64,000 nucleotides of DNA from Paramicrobacterium fandaimingii. GTDB taxonomy: Bacteria; Actinomycetota; Actinomycetes; Actinomycetales; Microbacteriaceae. The notes beneath the pieces were generated by a model. The model saw only the letters and a program-made list of their open reading frames with translations, did no database searches and had not been told where the DNA came from. Numbering within the stretch: the stretch's first letter is position 1; each line of letters opens with the position of its first letter. A program made the position numbers and the translations under genes. The DNA lies in assembly GCF_011751745.2 (NCBI RefSeq), contig NZ_CP061170.1, positions 2,356,001 through 2,420,000 of the forward strand, written 5' to 3'. This document shows positions 46,839-54,964 of this stretch, piece after piece.

Positions 46839-47630
46839 TCAGGCGCGTGCTGCTGCCTGGTCGCTGAGCCACGCGAAGGGGTTCTGCGCGGTGGTCTTGT
46901 ACTCGAGGCCGATGGGCCCGTCGTAGCCTCCGGCGCGTGCGTCGTCGATCCATCGGGCCAGCGGCAGATCTCCCGAGCCCGGCTCACCGCGCCCTGGAGC
47001 ATCCGCGATCTGAATGTGGCCGAAGTGTGCCGCGTGTGCGGCGATCACCGCGTCGACGTCGTCGCCGTTCACCGCAAGGTGGTAGAAGTCAGCGAGCAGC
47101 TTGATGTTCGGCTTGCCGACCGCTGCGATCACGTCGAGCGCGTCCTTCGCCGTCTTGAGGGGGTACGCCTCGGTTCCACTCACCGGCTCGAGCAGCACAG
47201 TGCCGCCGATCGAGGCGATGGCGTCTGCGGCGAGGGCGAGGTTCTCACGCGCACGCTCATCCTGCGTGGCAGGGTCGACGCCCTCGACGCGGTTGCCGTA
47301 GAGGGCGTTGAAGCCGCGGCATCCGAGTCTCTCGCCGATTTCAGCGACGACAGAGATGTTGTCGCGAAATTCGCCGGAGCGCTCGGGCCACGAGACGAGG
47401 CCGCGGTCGCCGCCCGGCATGTCGCCTGCGAAGAAGTTGAGGCCGGTCAGCTGCACGCCCGCGTCGCTCACAGCGGTGACGAACGCGTCGATGTCGGCCT
47501 GCGCCGGAACGGCGGTCTGGAACGGCCACCAGAACTCGACGGCATCGAAGCCGGCGGCCTTCGCTGCGGCCGGGCGGTCGATGATCGGCAGATCCGTGAG
47601 AAGGATCGAGGCGTTGACCGTGTACGTCAT
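46839..47630 (-). CDS. hyi: Hydroxypyruvate isomerase
   Basis: 263 aa from the ATG at 47630. Interconverts hydroxypyruvate and tartronate semialdehyde. It is a TIM-barrel xylose-isomerase-like enzyme; the segments AGFDAVEFWWPF, GLNFFAGDMPGGDRG, EPVSGTEAYPL and GHIQIADAPGRGEPGSG match Hyi. Two conserved Glu residues probably act as metal ligands/acid-base. It is the first gene of the glyoxylate operon. The promoter region upstream contains an inverted repeat. Confidence 0.93.
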   Translation of the reverse strand: MTYTVNASILLTDLPIIDRPAAAKAAGFDAVEFWWPFQTAVPAQADIDAFVTAVSDAGVQLTGLNFFAGDMPGGDRGLVSWPERSGEFRDNISVVAEIGERLGCRGFNALYGNRVEGVDPATQDERARENLALAADAIASIGGTVLLEPVSGTEAYPLKTAKDALDVIAAVGKPNIKLLADFYHLAVNGDDVDAVIAAHAAHFGHIQIADAPGRGEPGSGDLPLARWIDDARAGGYDGPIGLEYKTTAQNPFAWLSDQAAARA

Positions 47631-47694
47631 GGCGATTCCCATCCAATGTAAGTCGCTGCTGTTCCGTCGATACTTATTTCGCATCTTGGAATTT

Positions 47695-47714
47695 ACTTTC
47701 TGCTGAATGAAAGT
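47695..47714. promoter_or_regulatory. Inverted repeat upstream of the glyoxylate operon
   Basis: ACTTTC-8 bp-GAAAGT, perfect 6-bp arms, 65 bp before the hyi start. TTGGAATTTAC (47687-47697) next to it resembles half of an IclR/AllR-type operator. Ligand unknown; the site is a plausible repressor target for the operon. Confidence 0.4.
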
Positions 47715-47843
47715 CTAGGCGGAACTGAGGATCACGTCAACCATGCCGCCCGCCGCCCAACGCGTCTGCCGTCCGCGCACTGCTGCACGCCGCGGCTGCG
47801 TCGCGCACCGCTGCAGCACGCGCACCGCCGTCCTGACGCACGC

Positions 47844-47889
47844 GTGCCACTTTGTGCGGCTCTGAACAGTCAGCCGCACAAAGTGGCAC
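47844..47889. repeat. Dispersed palindrome, copy 1
   Basis: Arms GTGCCACTTTGTGCGGCT (47844-47861) and AGCCGCACAAAGTGGCAC (47872-47889) are perfectly complementary over 18 bp around the 10-nt loop CTGAACAGTC. It lies in the 327-bp gap 47631-47957, together with the hyi upstream region; no gene was seen there. No T tract follows. Confidence 0.93.
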
Positions 47890-47957
47890 ACGTGTTGTGG
47901 GGAGGTCGCGTCGCCCCGCGGCATCCGCGTCGCCGCAGATGCCGCCGGGCCGCGGTG

Positions 47958-48323
47958 CTATGCGGAGTGCGTGAGCAGCAGCACCTCCGTCGCATCGTCC
48001 ACTTGGACGGATGCCGAGTACTCGACGATTCCCGGGAGCTCTGCTTCGAAAACAGCGATCAAGCTGCCCGCAGAGCCATACCAGCGCGGGTCGATAGCGC
48101 AGAACAGCTCAGCTCCGCCGGCCTGCACACGAACTTCAGGAGGGAAACGTCGCAGCGCGGGGTCGACGCGACGAGCGATGACCATGACCGAGACGGCGAC
48201 GGTTCCGCGTTGGGTGAGGCGGTATCGTCCTGTCGTCTCGCTCAGATCCCAGGCGGGACCATGCGCGAACGTCGCCTGTCGAGGATCCAACGGCTCATCA
48301 AGGAGGGAGTAATTGTGCTTCAT
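47958..48323 (-). CDS. Hypothetical protein
   Basis: 121 aa from the ATG at 48323, placed 8 nt after GAGG; the frame is open upstream to 48371. No family was recognised. The sequence is soluble with alternating hydrophobic strands (GTVAVSVMVIARRVD, AELFCAIDPRWYGSAG, VLLLTHSA), which suggests a beta-rich fold. A strong 20-bp palindrome lies upstream at 48495. It could be regulated with the neighbouring metabolic genes. Weak coding support beyond length and start. Confidence 0.5.
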   Translation of the reverse strand: MKHNYSLLDEPLDPRQATFAHGPAWDLSETTGRYRLTQRGTVAVSVMVIARRVDPALRRFPPEVRVQAGGAELFCAIDPRWYGSAGSLIAVFEAELPGIVEYSASVQVDDATEVLLLTHSA

Positions 48324-48494
48324 GAAGGGGGCCTCATGTGTCTTTTGCATCGTCTCGCGAGAACGCCACACATGAGCAGGCTCGGGGTTAGGGAGGTACA
48401 GCTACGAGACGATCATTCGGGAGTGAGCCCACTCGAGCGATCCACGCGTTCACGGTGTGTCTTCGAATGCTAATGCTCTTTGACGCTAAAATTT

Positions 48495-48514
48495 CAAGAT
48501 TTGGCCAATTCTTG
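48495..48514. promoter_or_regulatory. 20-bp near-perfect palindrome, operator candidate
   Basis: Read on the minus strand CAAGAATTGGCCAAATCTTG is a palindrome with one mismatched pair. TTGAAA overlaps its downstream end on that strand and CATTAG follows after about 16 bp, a plausible promoter for the gene at 47958. The surrounding stretch (about 48460-48530) is AT-rich compared with the window. The rest of the gap 48324-48604 shows no gene. Confidence 0.5.
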
Positions 48515-48604
48515 AGGGTTGTTCATTCTCGGGTCTCTTCCCCGCGCAATTCCTTGCGTTAGCTCAACACGAGCGCAGCAGCGTGACCACAGCCCAGCGC
48601 CAGC

Positions 48605-49738
48605 TCAGCGCCGACTCCGCGCAACATCAAGCGCCGTCCATGCGAGAGCTGTCGCACCGTCGCGCAGCGTCTGCTCTGCCACCGGGCCGACGCAGGCGTC
48701 GGCAAACCCCGGCTGGTGGTTGCTGAACTCACCGCCAACGCCGATGAACGGGTGAATCGCGTTGACGATCTGCGACACGTTACCCATGTCTGTGGATGCT
48801 CGGTTCATGCTCGCGTCCTCCGGTGCCACATCGAAGACGCGGCCGAGCGCCTCGGCGTTCTGCGTGTAGAAGGCGAGCGCTTCGTTGTCAGCGCGCATCT
48901 CCGAATACCGTCCGCTCTCGGGTGTGATCGTGAGCTGCGCGCCGGTTGCCAGCGCGCCTGCCTCGAAGCAGCGGCGAACGCGCTCCTCGCTCTCGAGCAG
49001 CAGCTCTGTCGTCTCGGCGCGCACATACCAGCGCCCTTCGGTCTTCGCGGGAATGGCATTTGGCGCCTCACCCCCGCGCGTCTGCACCCCGTGCACGCGC
49101 ACGCCAGCTGGCAGCTGCTGTCGCAGCATCCCAATTGCCGTCTGTGCAATCACGAAGGCGTCGTTCGCGTTGATGCCGCGCTCTGGGTAGGCCCCGGCGT
49201 GGGCCGCCAGCCCGCTGTAGGCGATGTGCCAGTGCGCGACGGCGAACGGCTGGGCGTCGGCGAAATCCTCGGGGGCCGGATGCGCCATGAGCGCGAAGTC
49301 CAGCTCGGCGAAGGCGCCGCGCTCGATCAACTCGACCTTGCCACCTCCGCCTTCTTCAGCGGGTGTGCCGATCACCTCGACGGTGATGCCTGCTTCGGCC
49401 GCTACCTCGGCGAGCCCGAGTGCGCCGCCGACGGACATCGCAGAGATGAGGTTGTGTCCGCAGGCGTGCCCGAGGCCGGGCAGCGCGTCGTATTCCGCGA
49501 GAAACCCCACGTGGAATGCGCCGTCACCGAAGACGGCCCGAAACGCGGTATCGAGACCGCGGTATGGATGCTCGACGGCGAAGCCATTCCTGGCGAGCAC
49601 ATCGGCGACGGATGCTGACGAGCGATGCTCCTGCCACGCGGTCTCGGGGTTCTCGTGCAGCCAGTTCGACAGCGCGACGAGCTCGTCGTCCGCCTCCGCG
49701 ATGCGGCGAGAAATCTGCTGCTTGAGAGCGTCGTCCAT
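48605..49738 (-). CDS. M20-family amidohydrolase (AbgB/PM20D2-like)
   Basis: 377 aa from the ATG at 49738 with GGAG 9 nt upstream; an ATG at 49753 is possible. A zinc-dependent dipeptidase/aminoacylase. Motifs include the metal-binding GLGHACGHNL, GTPAEEGGGGK with the catalytic Glu, and MAHPAP. The dimerisation domain has HIAYSGLAAHAGAYPERGINAND. The architecture points to p-aminobenzoyl-glutamate hydrolase or carnosine-type dipeptidase relatives, not allantoate amidohydrolase. It is separate from the operons on either side. Confidence 0.87.
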   Translation of the reverse strand: MDDALKQQISRRIAEADDELVALSNWLHENPETAWQEHRSSASVADVLARNGFAVEHPYRGLDTAFRAVFGDGAFHVGFLAEYDALPGLGHACGHNLISAMSVGGALGLAEVAAEAGITVEVIGTPAEEGGGGKVELIERGAFAELDFALMAHPAPEDFADAQPFAVAHWHIAYSGLAAHAGAYPERGINANDAFVIAQTAIGMLRQQLPAGVRVHGVQTRGGEAPNAIPAKTEGRWYVRAETTELLLESEERVRRCFEAGALATGAQLTITPESGRYSEMRADNEALAFYTQNAEALGRVFDVAPEDASMNRASTDMGNVSQIVNAIHPFIGVGGEFSNHQPGFADACVGPVAEQTLRDGATALAWTALDVARSRR

Positions 49739-49872
49739 GTCGTGCAACTCCATTCGTCGGCGCCACTGCATCGCTGGGGCATTCACCGGGTAAATCATGT
49801 GGTCTCTCACCGGGTCACTCCCACCGTACGTGCACTCCCGTCTCCCTGGCGTAGACCGCCCCATAATCGCGG

Positions 49873-49918
49873 GCCACGTTGTGCGTTTATTCGTCGCAAA
49901 ATTTCAGCACAATGTGGC
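49873..49918. repeat. Dispersed palindrome, copy 2
   Basis: GCCACGTTGTGC (49873-49884) faces GCACAATGTGGC (49907-49918) with one mismatch around a 22-nt loop; the right side continues as GGCACACG. Same core as the copies at 47844 and 54871. The 309-bp gap 49739-50047 holds no gene; the palindrome ends 129 bp before the winged-helix/nuclease gene. Confidence 0.85.
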
Positions 49919-50047
49919 ACACGACACGTCGGGTCCCCGAAGCCGATGCAGCATGCTGCGGAGGACGATGCGTCGTGCCCGGAAGGGCACACTGACCGCC
50001 TGTGGAGAACTTCTGCAGAGAGCGCCGCAATCTTTCACAGTGGAGTC

Positions 50048-51040
50048 ATGTCACGCCCCAGAAGCCCACTGCCCAACGACCTTCCCGATGCATTCAGCAC
50101 GCGGGATGCTCGTGCGTTGGGCGTGCCGACATGGCGACTGCGCACCGATGAGCTCGTCTCGCCGTTTCGCGGAGTTCGCGTGCATGCGGCATCCATCGTC
50201 CCTGACCTGACCTCCGAACGGCATCTTCTTCAGCGCATCGCCCACGTGTATCCGGTGCTTGCCGAGGGCGCGTTTCTCAGTCTGTCTGCCGCCGCGGCGG
50301 TCTGGCAGATTCCGCTCCCGCGCCGGCACTACGACTTTCTCGATGTCAGCGTGGTCAATCCCACGCGCCCGACGCGACTCACGGGAGTCACCGCGCATCG
50401 CGTCGAACCGGGGCTCGTCAACGTGGTCGAGCACAACGGTTATCGCGTCACCGACCCGGCCTCAACCTGGGCTCAGCTGGCGACACGACTCGAACTCTAC
50501 GATCTCGTCGCCGCGGGCGATGCCGTCGTGCTCGACAAGCAGCCCGCGGGCCCGTACCACCGCGACGACATGGGCTCACCGCCGCTCGGCACACTTCACG
50601 ATCTCCACGATGCCGCGAGCCCACGCCGCCCCAAACGCAGCCTCCTGAGGCGGGCTCTTCCGTTGGTGCGTACAAATGCGTGGTCGCGCCCCGAGTCGCA
50701 TCTGCGTCTCCTGCTCGTCGATGCGGGCCTGCCTGAGCCGGAGCTCAACTACAACATCGGCGACGAGACCGGACACTGGGTGAAATGCGTCGATCTGGCG
50801 TACCCCGAGTGGCGCATCGCCATCGAATACCAGAGTGCCTACCACCGCACCGCCGACCAGTACTCGCGCGACGTGTCCGCGCTGGCTGAGCTCGCGCGCC
50901 TCGGCTGGTACTGCATCCAGGTCACGAGCGCGCACGTCTTCACCTACCCGCACATGGCAGTGAGCATGGTGACGGATGCTGTCGATGCACAGCAGCAGCG
51001 TCCGCTCTTTGCGCGGCTGAAGCCGCAGCTCCCCGCCTAG
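50048..51040 (+). CDS. DUF559-like PD-(D/E)XK protein with AbiEi-type N-terminus
   Basis: 330 aa from the ATG at 50048. The N-terminal region (about 15-100, with FSTRDARALGVPTWRLRTDEL and FRGVRVHA) resembles AbiEi winged-helix antitoxins. The C-terminal nuclease-like part has E216 (SRPESHLR), D249 (VDLAYPEW) and E260-Y-Q262, then a long helix and GWYCIQVTS, as in DUF559/Vsr-like folds. It is the third such protein in the window and stands alone. The palindromes at 49873 and 51132 flank it. Upstream in-frame sequence (49625-50047) is not conserved. Confidence 0.78.
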   Translation: MSRPRSPLPNDLPDAFSTRDARALGVPTWRLRTDELVSPFRGVRVHAASIVPDLTSERHLLQRIAHVYPVLAEGAFLSLSAAAAVWQIPLPRRHYDFLDVSVVNPTRPTRLTGVTAHRVEPGLVNVVEHNGYRVTDPASTWAQLATRLELYDLVAAGDAVVLDKQPAGPYHRDDMGSPPLGTLHDLHDAASPRRPKRSLLRRALPLVRTNAWSRPESHLRLLLVDAGLPEPELNYNIGDETGHWVKCVDLAYPEWRIAIEYQSAYHRTADQYSRDVSALAELARLGWYCIQVTSAHVFTYPHMAVSMVTDAVDAQQQRPLFARLKPQLPA

Positions 51041-51071
51041 CCCTCTGTGCTCCCCGCGCCGCCCGCGCCTA

Positions 51072-51141
51072 CCGTCTCCCGCGCTTACCTACCCCAGCAT
51101 CGTGTGCCGTCTCCCGCGCTTGCCTACCCCAGCAGCGTGTG
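51072..51141. repeat. 35-bp tandem duplication
   Basis: Two adjacent 35-bp units (51072-51106 and 51107-51141) start CCGTCTCCCGCGCTT and end near CGTGTG, with about two differences. The second unit runs into the left arm of the palindrome at 51132. Part of the 210-bp gap after the nuclease-like gene. Confidence 0.85.
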
Positions 51142-51195
51142 CCACTTTCTGCTACTAAACCCCAGGCCAGAGTGGCAAAAAGTGGCACACGCTGC
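51132..51195. repeat. Dispersed palindrome, copy 3
   Basis: GCAGCGTGTGCCACTTT (51132-51148) and AAAGTGGCACACGCTGC (51179-51195) are perfect 17-bp complements around a 30-nt loop. The loop holds a further GAGTGGCAAAAA. A following stretch repeats ACACGGAAGC at short distance (51209-51245). No T tract is next to it. Confidence 0.92.
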
Positions 51196-51250
51196 GGGCG
51201 GGGCAGGACACACGGAAGCGGGCGGCGCAGGCAACACGGAAGCTGTCGGC

Positions 51251-52069
51251 TCAGTAGAGGCGCAACTCCGCCTCGATCGCCCGCGCCGCCTCGAGGGCGA
51301 GAGGAAGGTGCTGCGTGCGAATGTCGTCGATGGAATCACGCGTTGCACTCGTCGACACGTTGAGAGCAACGGGGATGCTGCCGTCGCGACCGCGCACCGG
51401 AACGGAGACCGACCTCAGCCCCGCCTCAAGCTCGCCGTCGACAATGCACCACCCCTGCTGCCGCACACGCGCAAGCTCGTCGCGCAGCGCGGCCGCCTCG
51501 GTGAGTGTCTCGGCAGTGAGCTGCTCGAAGTCGGTGGCGGCGAGAGCATCCTCGAGCTCTGACTCGGTCAGCGATGCCAAGAGCACGCGCCCCATACTCG
51601 TTGCGTATGCGGGAAAGCTCGTGCCGATCGTGATGCGCACACTCATGATGCGTCGCGTCGGAACGCGGGCAACGTAGACGATGTCGGGGCCAGAGAGCAC
51701 GGCGGCCGAGACTGACTCCCCCGTCTGCTGCGACAGGGCCTCCAAATGCGGCTGCATGATTTCGGGCAGCGAGAGCGCAGAAAGGTACCCGAACCCGAGC
51801 TCGAGAACCTTCGGCGTCAGCTCAAAGCGTTTGGTGCCGGCAACGCGATGCCGCACGTAGCCGAGCGATTCGAGCGTCTGCAGAAACCGTCGCGCCGCCG
51901 CCGCCGGAACGCCCGTGCGACGTGCGACCTCGCTGAGGGTCAGCAGCGGATGCTCGGCGTCGAACGCACGAATGACAGCGAGGCCGCGAACAAGCGACTG
52001 CACAACATCGGGCTGCGCCGCCGTATCGGGACGAACCCCCTCAGTGCCGCTCATCGATGCCTCGCTCAT
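51251..52069 (-). CDS. pcaR: IclR-family regulator (PcaR-like)
   Basis: About 272 aa from the ATG at 52069 (ATG at 52054 is also possible). An N-terminal winged helix (TLSEVARRTGVPAAAARRFLQTLESLGYV) is followed by the IclR effector domain with RIMSVRITIGTSFPAYATSMGRVLLA and QGWCIVDGELEAGLRSVSVPV, the PcaR/PobR type that senses aromatic-pathway intermediates such as beta-ketoadipate. It directly follows pcaF on the same strand, so it is probably the pathway regulator. The symbol is by position and type, not experiment. Confidence 0.8.
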   Translation of the reverse strand: MSEASMSGTEGVRPDTAAQPDVVQSLVRGLAVIRAFDAEHPLLTLSEVARRTGVPAAAARRFLQTLESLGYVRHRVAGTKRFELTPKVLELGFGYLSALSLPEIMQPHLEALSQQTGESVSAAVLSGPDIVYVARVPTRRIMSVRITIGTSFPAYATSMGRVLLASLTESELEDALAATDFEQLTAETLTEAAALRDELARVRQQGWCIVDGELEAGLRSVSVPVRGRDGSIPVALNVSTSATRDSIDDIRTQHLPLALEAARAIEAELRLY

Positions 52070-52149
52070 CGTGCCCCTCGCCAATCAATCAGGATGCCGG
52101 CAGGAAGCCTGCCGCGCAGGCAACGTCCTTCAGCCTATGGTGCCGTCTT

Positions 52150-53325
52150 CTACCGCTCGATGACGACGGCGAGCCCCTGCCCGACGCCGATGCAGATCGC
52201 CGCCACAGCAACTCCGCCGCCACGCCGCTTCAGCTCGTGCGCCGCGTGCCCGATGATTCGGCCGCCCGAGGCCCCGAGGGGATGCCCGATCGCGAGTGCT
52301 CCCCCGTGAATGTTCACTTTCTCGGGGTCGAGCTCTGGCCAGCCGGCCAGGCACGCGAGGCTCTGCGAGGCGAATGCCTCATTGAGCTCGACGAGATCGA
52401 CATCGGCCCATGTTCGACCCGCCCGCCTCAGCGCCGTGTTCGCCGCTTCGACGGGCGCGATCGGAAAGAGGTCGGGGTCAACGCCGTGAGCGCCTCGTCC
52501 CGTGATACGCGCGAGCGGCTCGCCTGGCAGAACGCCTTCTCTGCCCAGCAGCACCGCCGAGGCACCGTCGTTGATCGACGACGAGTTGCCCGCCGTCACT
52601 GTTCCTGCCCCGTCATCGCTGAACAGCGCCGTCAGGCGACCGAGCTTCTCACTTGTGCTGTTGTCGCGAATTCCCTCGTCGCGCTGCAGCTCGTAGCCGT
52701 CGACCTGCACGATCTCGGCGTCATACGCACCGTCCGCCCAGGCCTCCGCTGCGAGTCGATGCGAGCGTGCGGCGAACGTGTCTTGCGCCTCACGACTGAG
52801 CTTCCACTGGCGAGCGACTTTCTCTGCGGACTCTCCGTTACTGATCGTCCAGTGCTCGGGAAGCTTCGGGTTCACCATGCGCCAGCCGATTGACGTGTTC
52901 CACATTGTCGGGTTGCCTACCGCTGGCCACGGCTTGCTCGACTTTTCGACGATGAACGGCGCGCGGCTCATCGACTCCACGCCACCCGCGAGAATGATGT
53001 CGGCGTCCCCGGTCTCGATGGCGCGCGAACCTTGAACGACGGATTCGACAGACGACGCGCAGAGCCGGTTCACCGTCGTGCCGGTGACGCTCGTCGGAAA
53101 CCCGGCGAGCAGCGCCCCGAAGCGAGCGACATTGCGGTTGTCTTCACCCGCTTGGTTCGCATCGCCGAAGATGACGTCGTCGATGCGAGCCGGGTCGAGC
53201 CCCGTGCGCTCGACGATCGCGCGCATGACGACGGCGGCCAGGTCATCGGGTCGCACGCCAGAGAGCGCGCCGCCCGCCCGGCCGAACGGGGTGCGAACGG
53301 CATCGTAGATCTGTGTGTGCGTCAT
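52150..53325 (-). CDS. pcaF: 3-oxoadipyl-CoA thiolase
   Basis: 391 aa from the ATG at 53325, with AAGGAG upstream. Cleaves 3-oxoadipyl-CoA with CoA to acetyl-CoA and succinyl-CoA. Catalytic residues are Cys89 (NRLCASSVES), His348 (IGHPLGASGGR) and Cys378 (CIGVGQG), with NEAFASQ. Family and the pca gene order support 3-oxoadipyl-CoA over acetoacetyl-CoA as substrate. It overlaps pcaJ by 4 nt. Confidence 0.92.
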   Translation of the reverse strand: MTHTQIYDAVRTPFGRAGGALSGVRPDDLAAVVMRAIVERTGLDPARIDDVIFGDANQAGEDNRNVARFGALLAGFPTSVTGTTVNRLCASSVESVVQGSRAIETGDADIILAGGVESMSRAPFIVEKSSKPWPAVGNPTMWNTSIGWRMVNPKLPEHWTISNGESAEKVARQWKLSREAQDTFAARSHRLAAEAWADGAYDAEIVQVDGYELQRDEGIRDNSTSEKLGRLTALFSDDGAGTVTAGNSSSINDGASAVLLGREGVLPGEPLARITGRGAHGVDPDLFPIAPVEAANTALRRAGRTWADVDLVELNEAFASQSLACLAGWPELDPEKVNIHGGALAIGHPLGASGGRIIGHAAHELKRRGGGVAVAAICIGVGQGLAVVIER

Positions 53326-53999
53326 GCGTGAGCTCCTTCGCCAGCGCCCGTGTGCCGGGCGGCATCCGTGAGGGTCAGTCCGGTCAGCTCCTGAAGCTGC
53401 GAAATCGTATTGTCGCCGAAGAGCTCGCGAACGGCGAACCCGTCTGCGGTCACCTCGAAGATCGCGTGGTCCGTGTACACGCGTGACACGCAGGCGACTC
53501 CCGTCAGCGGGTAGCTGCAGGCATCGACGAGCTTCGAGTCGCCCGACTTGGTGAGCAGGTCGGTCATGACGAACACGTCCTTGGCGCCAATGGCGAGATC
53601 CATGGCGCCTCCGACGGCGGGAATGGCGTCGGGGAGGCCCGTTGACCAATTCGCGAGGTCTCCGGTCTGCGACACCTGGAACGCGCCGAGAACGCACACG
53701 TCGAGGTGCCCGCCGCGCATCATCGCAAACGAGTCGGCATGGTGAAAGTACGAGGCGCCAGCAACCGCCGTGACGGCCTGCTTTCCCGCGTTGATGAGGT
53801 CGGGGTCGACCTGGTCGGCTTCGGGAGCTCTGCCCATGCCGAGCATCCCATTCTCTGTGTGCAGAATCACGTCGCGCTCGTCGGTGAGGTAGTTGGCCAC
53901 CAGCGTGGGAGCGCCGATGCCGAGGTTCACAATGGCCCCCTCGGGAATGTCGTCAGCGATGCGCTGCGCAAGCTCTTTTCTGCTGATTCGCGTTGTCAT
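53322..53999 (-). CDS. pcaJ: 3-oxoadipate CoA-transferase subunit B
   Basis: 225 aa. Transfers CoA from succinyl-CoA to 3-oxoadipate; the B subunit carries the catalytic Glu49 in LHTENGMLGMG. GIGAPTLVANYL and QVSQTGDLANW match the family. It overlaps both neighbours (pcaI and pcaF) by 4 nt, so translation is coupled. Confidence 0.93.
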   Translation of the reverse strand: MTTRISRKELAQRIADDIPEGAIVNLGIGAPTLVANYLTDERDVILHTENGMLGMGRAPEADQVDPDLINAGKQAVTAVAGASYFHHADSFAMMRGGHLDVCVLGAFQVSQTGDLANWSTGLPDAIPAVGGAMDLAIGAKDVFVMTDLLTKSGDSKLVDACSYPLTGVACVSRVYTDHAIFEVTADGFAVRELFGDNTISQLQELTGLTLTDAARHTGAGEGAHA

Positions 54000-54751
54000 T
54001 GTGCATCCTCCGTCTCTGCTGCTCTCTCGAGCGGCTGCCCCGCGAGGTCGACTCCGCCGATGAAAGCGCCATCGTTCAGCCACCGCCTCTCGCCAAGTGC
54101 CACGACACGATCGACGTAGATTCCGGGAGTGACGATCGATTCGGGGTCGAGATCGCCGAGGTCGACGACCTCGTCGACCTGCACGATCGTCGTCGTCGCG
54201 GCTGCGGCCATGATCGGGCCGAAGTTGCGCGCTGTCTCACGGTAGACGAGATTGCCCCAGCGGTCGGCTTTGAACGCGCTGACCAACGCAACGTCTGCCT
54301 TGATCGGGTACTCGAGCACGTAGGTGCGGCCGTCGATCTCACGGTGTTCTTTGTTCTCGGTGAGCGTCGTGCCGACGCCGGTCGGTGTGTAGAACCCGCC
54401 GATGCCGGCGCCGGCGGCGCGGATGCGCTCGGCGAGGTTTCCCTGCGGAACAAGTTCGAGCTCGATGGCGCCCTCTCGGTACAGAGCGTCGAACACCCAG
54501 GAGTCGGACTGGCGAGGGAACGAGCAGACGATCTTGCGAACGCGCCGCGCGGCAAGCAGCGCGGCGAGGCCGACGTCGCCGTTTCCGGCGTTGTTATTGA
54601 CGATCGTGAGGTCGGTGGCACCGCTGTCGATGAGGGCATCGATGAGTTCGACGGGCTGCCCCGCTCGACCGAAACCGCCGATCATCACCGTTGAGCCATC
54701 GGAAATACCCGAAACCGCCTCTGCGACAGACGACACCGTCTTGTCGATCAT
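53996..54751 (-). CDS. pcaI: 3-oxoadipate CoA-transferase subunit A
   Basis: 251 aa. Partner of PcaJ. The N-terminal glycine-rich region MIGGFGRAGQPVELIDALI and the segment ELVPQGNLAERIRAAGAGIGGFYTPTGVGT are standard for the A subunit of class I CoA transferases. It is the first gene of the pcaIJF unit, downstream of a 340-bp repeat-filled gap after pcaC. Confidence 0.93.
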   Translation of the reverse strand: MIDKTVSSVAEAVSGISDGSTVMIGGFGRAGQPVELIDALIDSGATDLTIVNNNAGNGDVGLAALLAARRVRKIVCSFPRQSDSWVFDALYREGAIELELVPQGNLAERIRAAGAGIGGFYTPTGVGTTLTENKEHREIDGRTYVLEYPIKADVALVSAFKADRWGNLVYRETARNFGPIMAAAATTTIVQVDEVVDLGDLDPESIVTPGIYVDRVVALGERRWLNDGAFIGGVDLAGQPLERAAETEDAQ

Positions 54752-54870
54752 CCGCTCCTCCTTCGTCGTCGAACCCGTGGTTTTCGCTGTGCGAACAGTC
54801 GTGCGTTATACGAACATGATACAGCAGGATGCTGCACGGAGGAAGGCCCCCGTCTCAGCCCCAAAAACGC

Positions 54871-54920
54871 GTGCCACTTTGTGCGGAAACGTCGCGGGCA
54901 ATAACAGCACAAAGTGACAC
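54871..54920. repeat. Dispersed palindrome, copy 4
   Basis: GTGCCACTTTGTGC (54871-54884) pairs with GCACAAAGTGACAC (54907-54920) with one mismatch around a 22-nt loop; the same core and loop length as copy 2. It lies in the 340-bp gap between pcaI and pcaC (54752-55091). Confidence 0.88.
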
Positions 54921-54964
54921 ACGATTGGGGGCACAGCGGCACGTGCTTAAGCGGCGCAGGCACA

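Noticed and set aside
48605..49738. Allantoate amidohydrolase (allC) assignment to complete the allantoin route
   Set aside because: The GHACGHNL and GTPAEEGGGG motifs and dimerisation domain fit AbgB/PM20D2-type M20 enzymes better.
49625..50047. Longer start of the DUF559-like gene
   Set aside because: The extension covers the minus-strand M20 gene and a palindrome; the family start lies at 50048.
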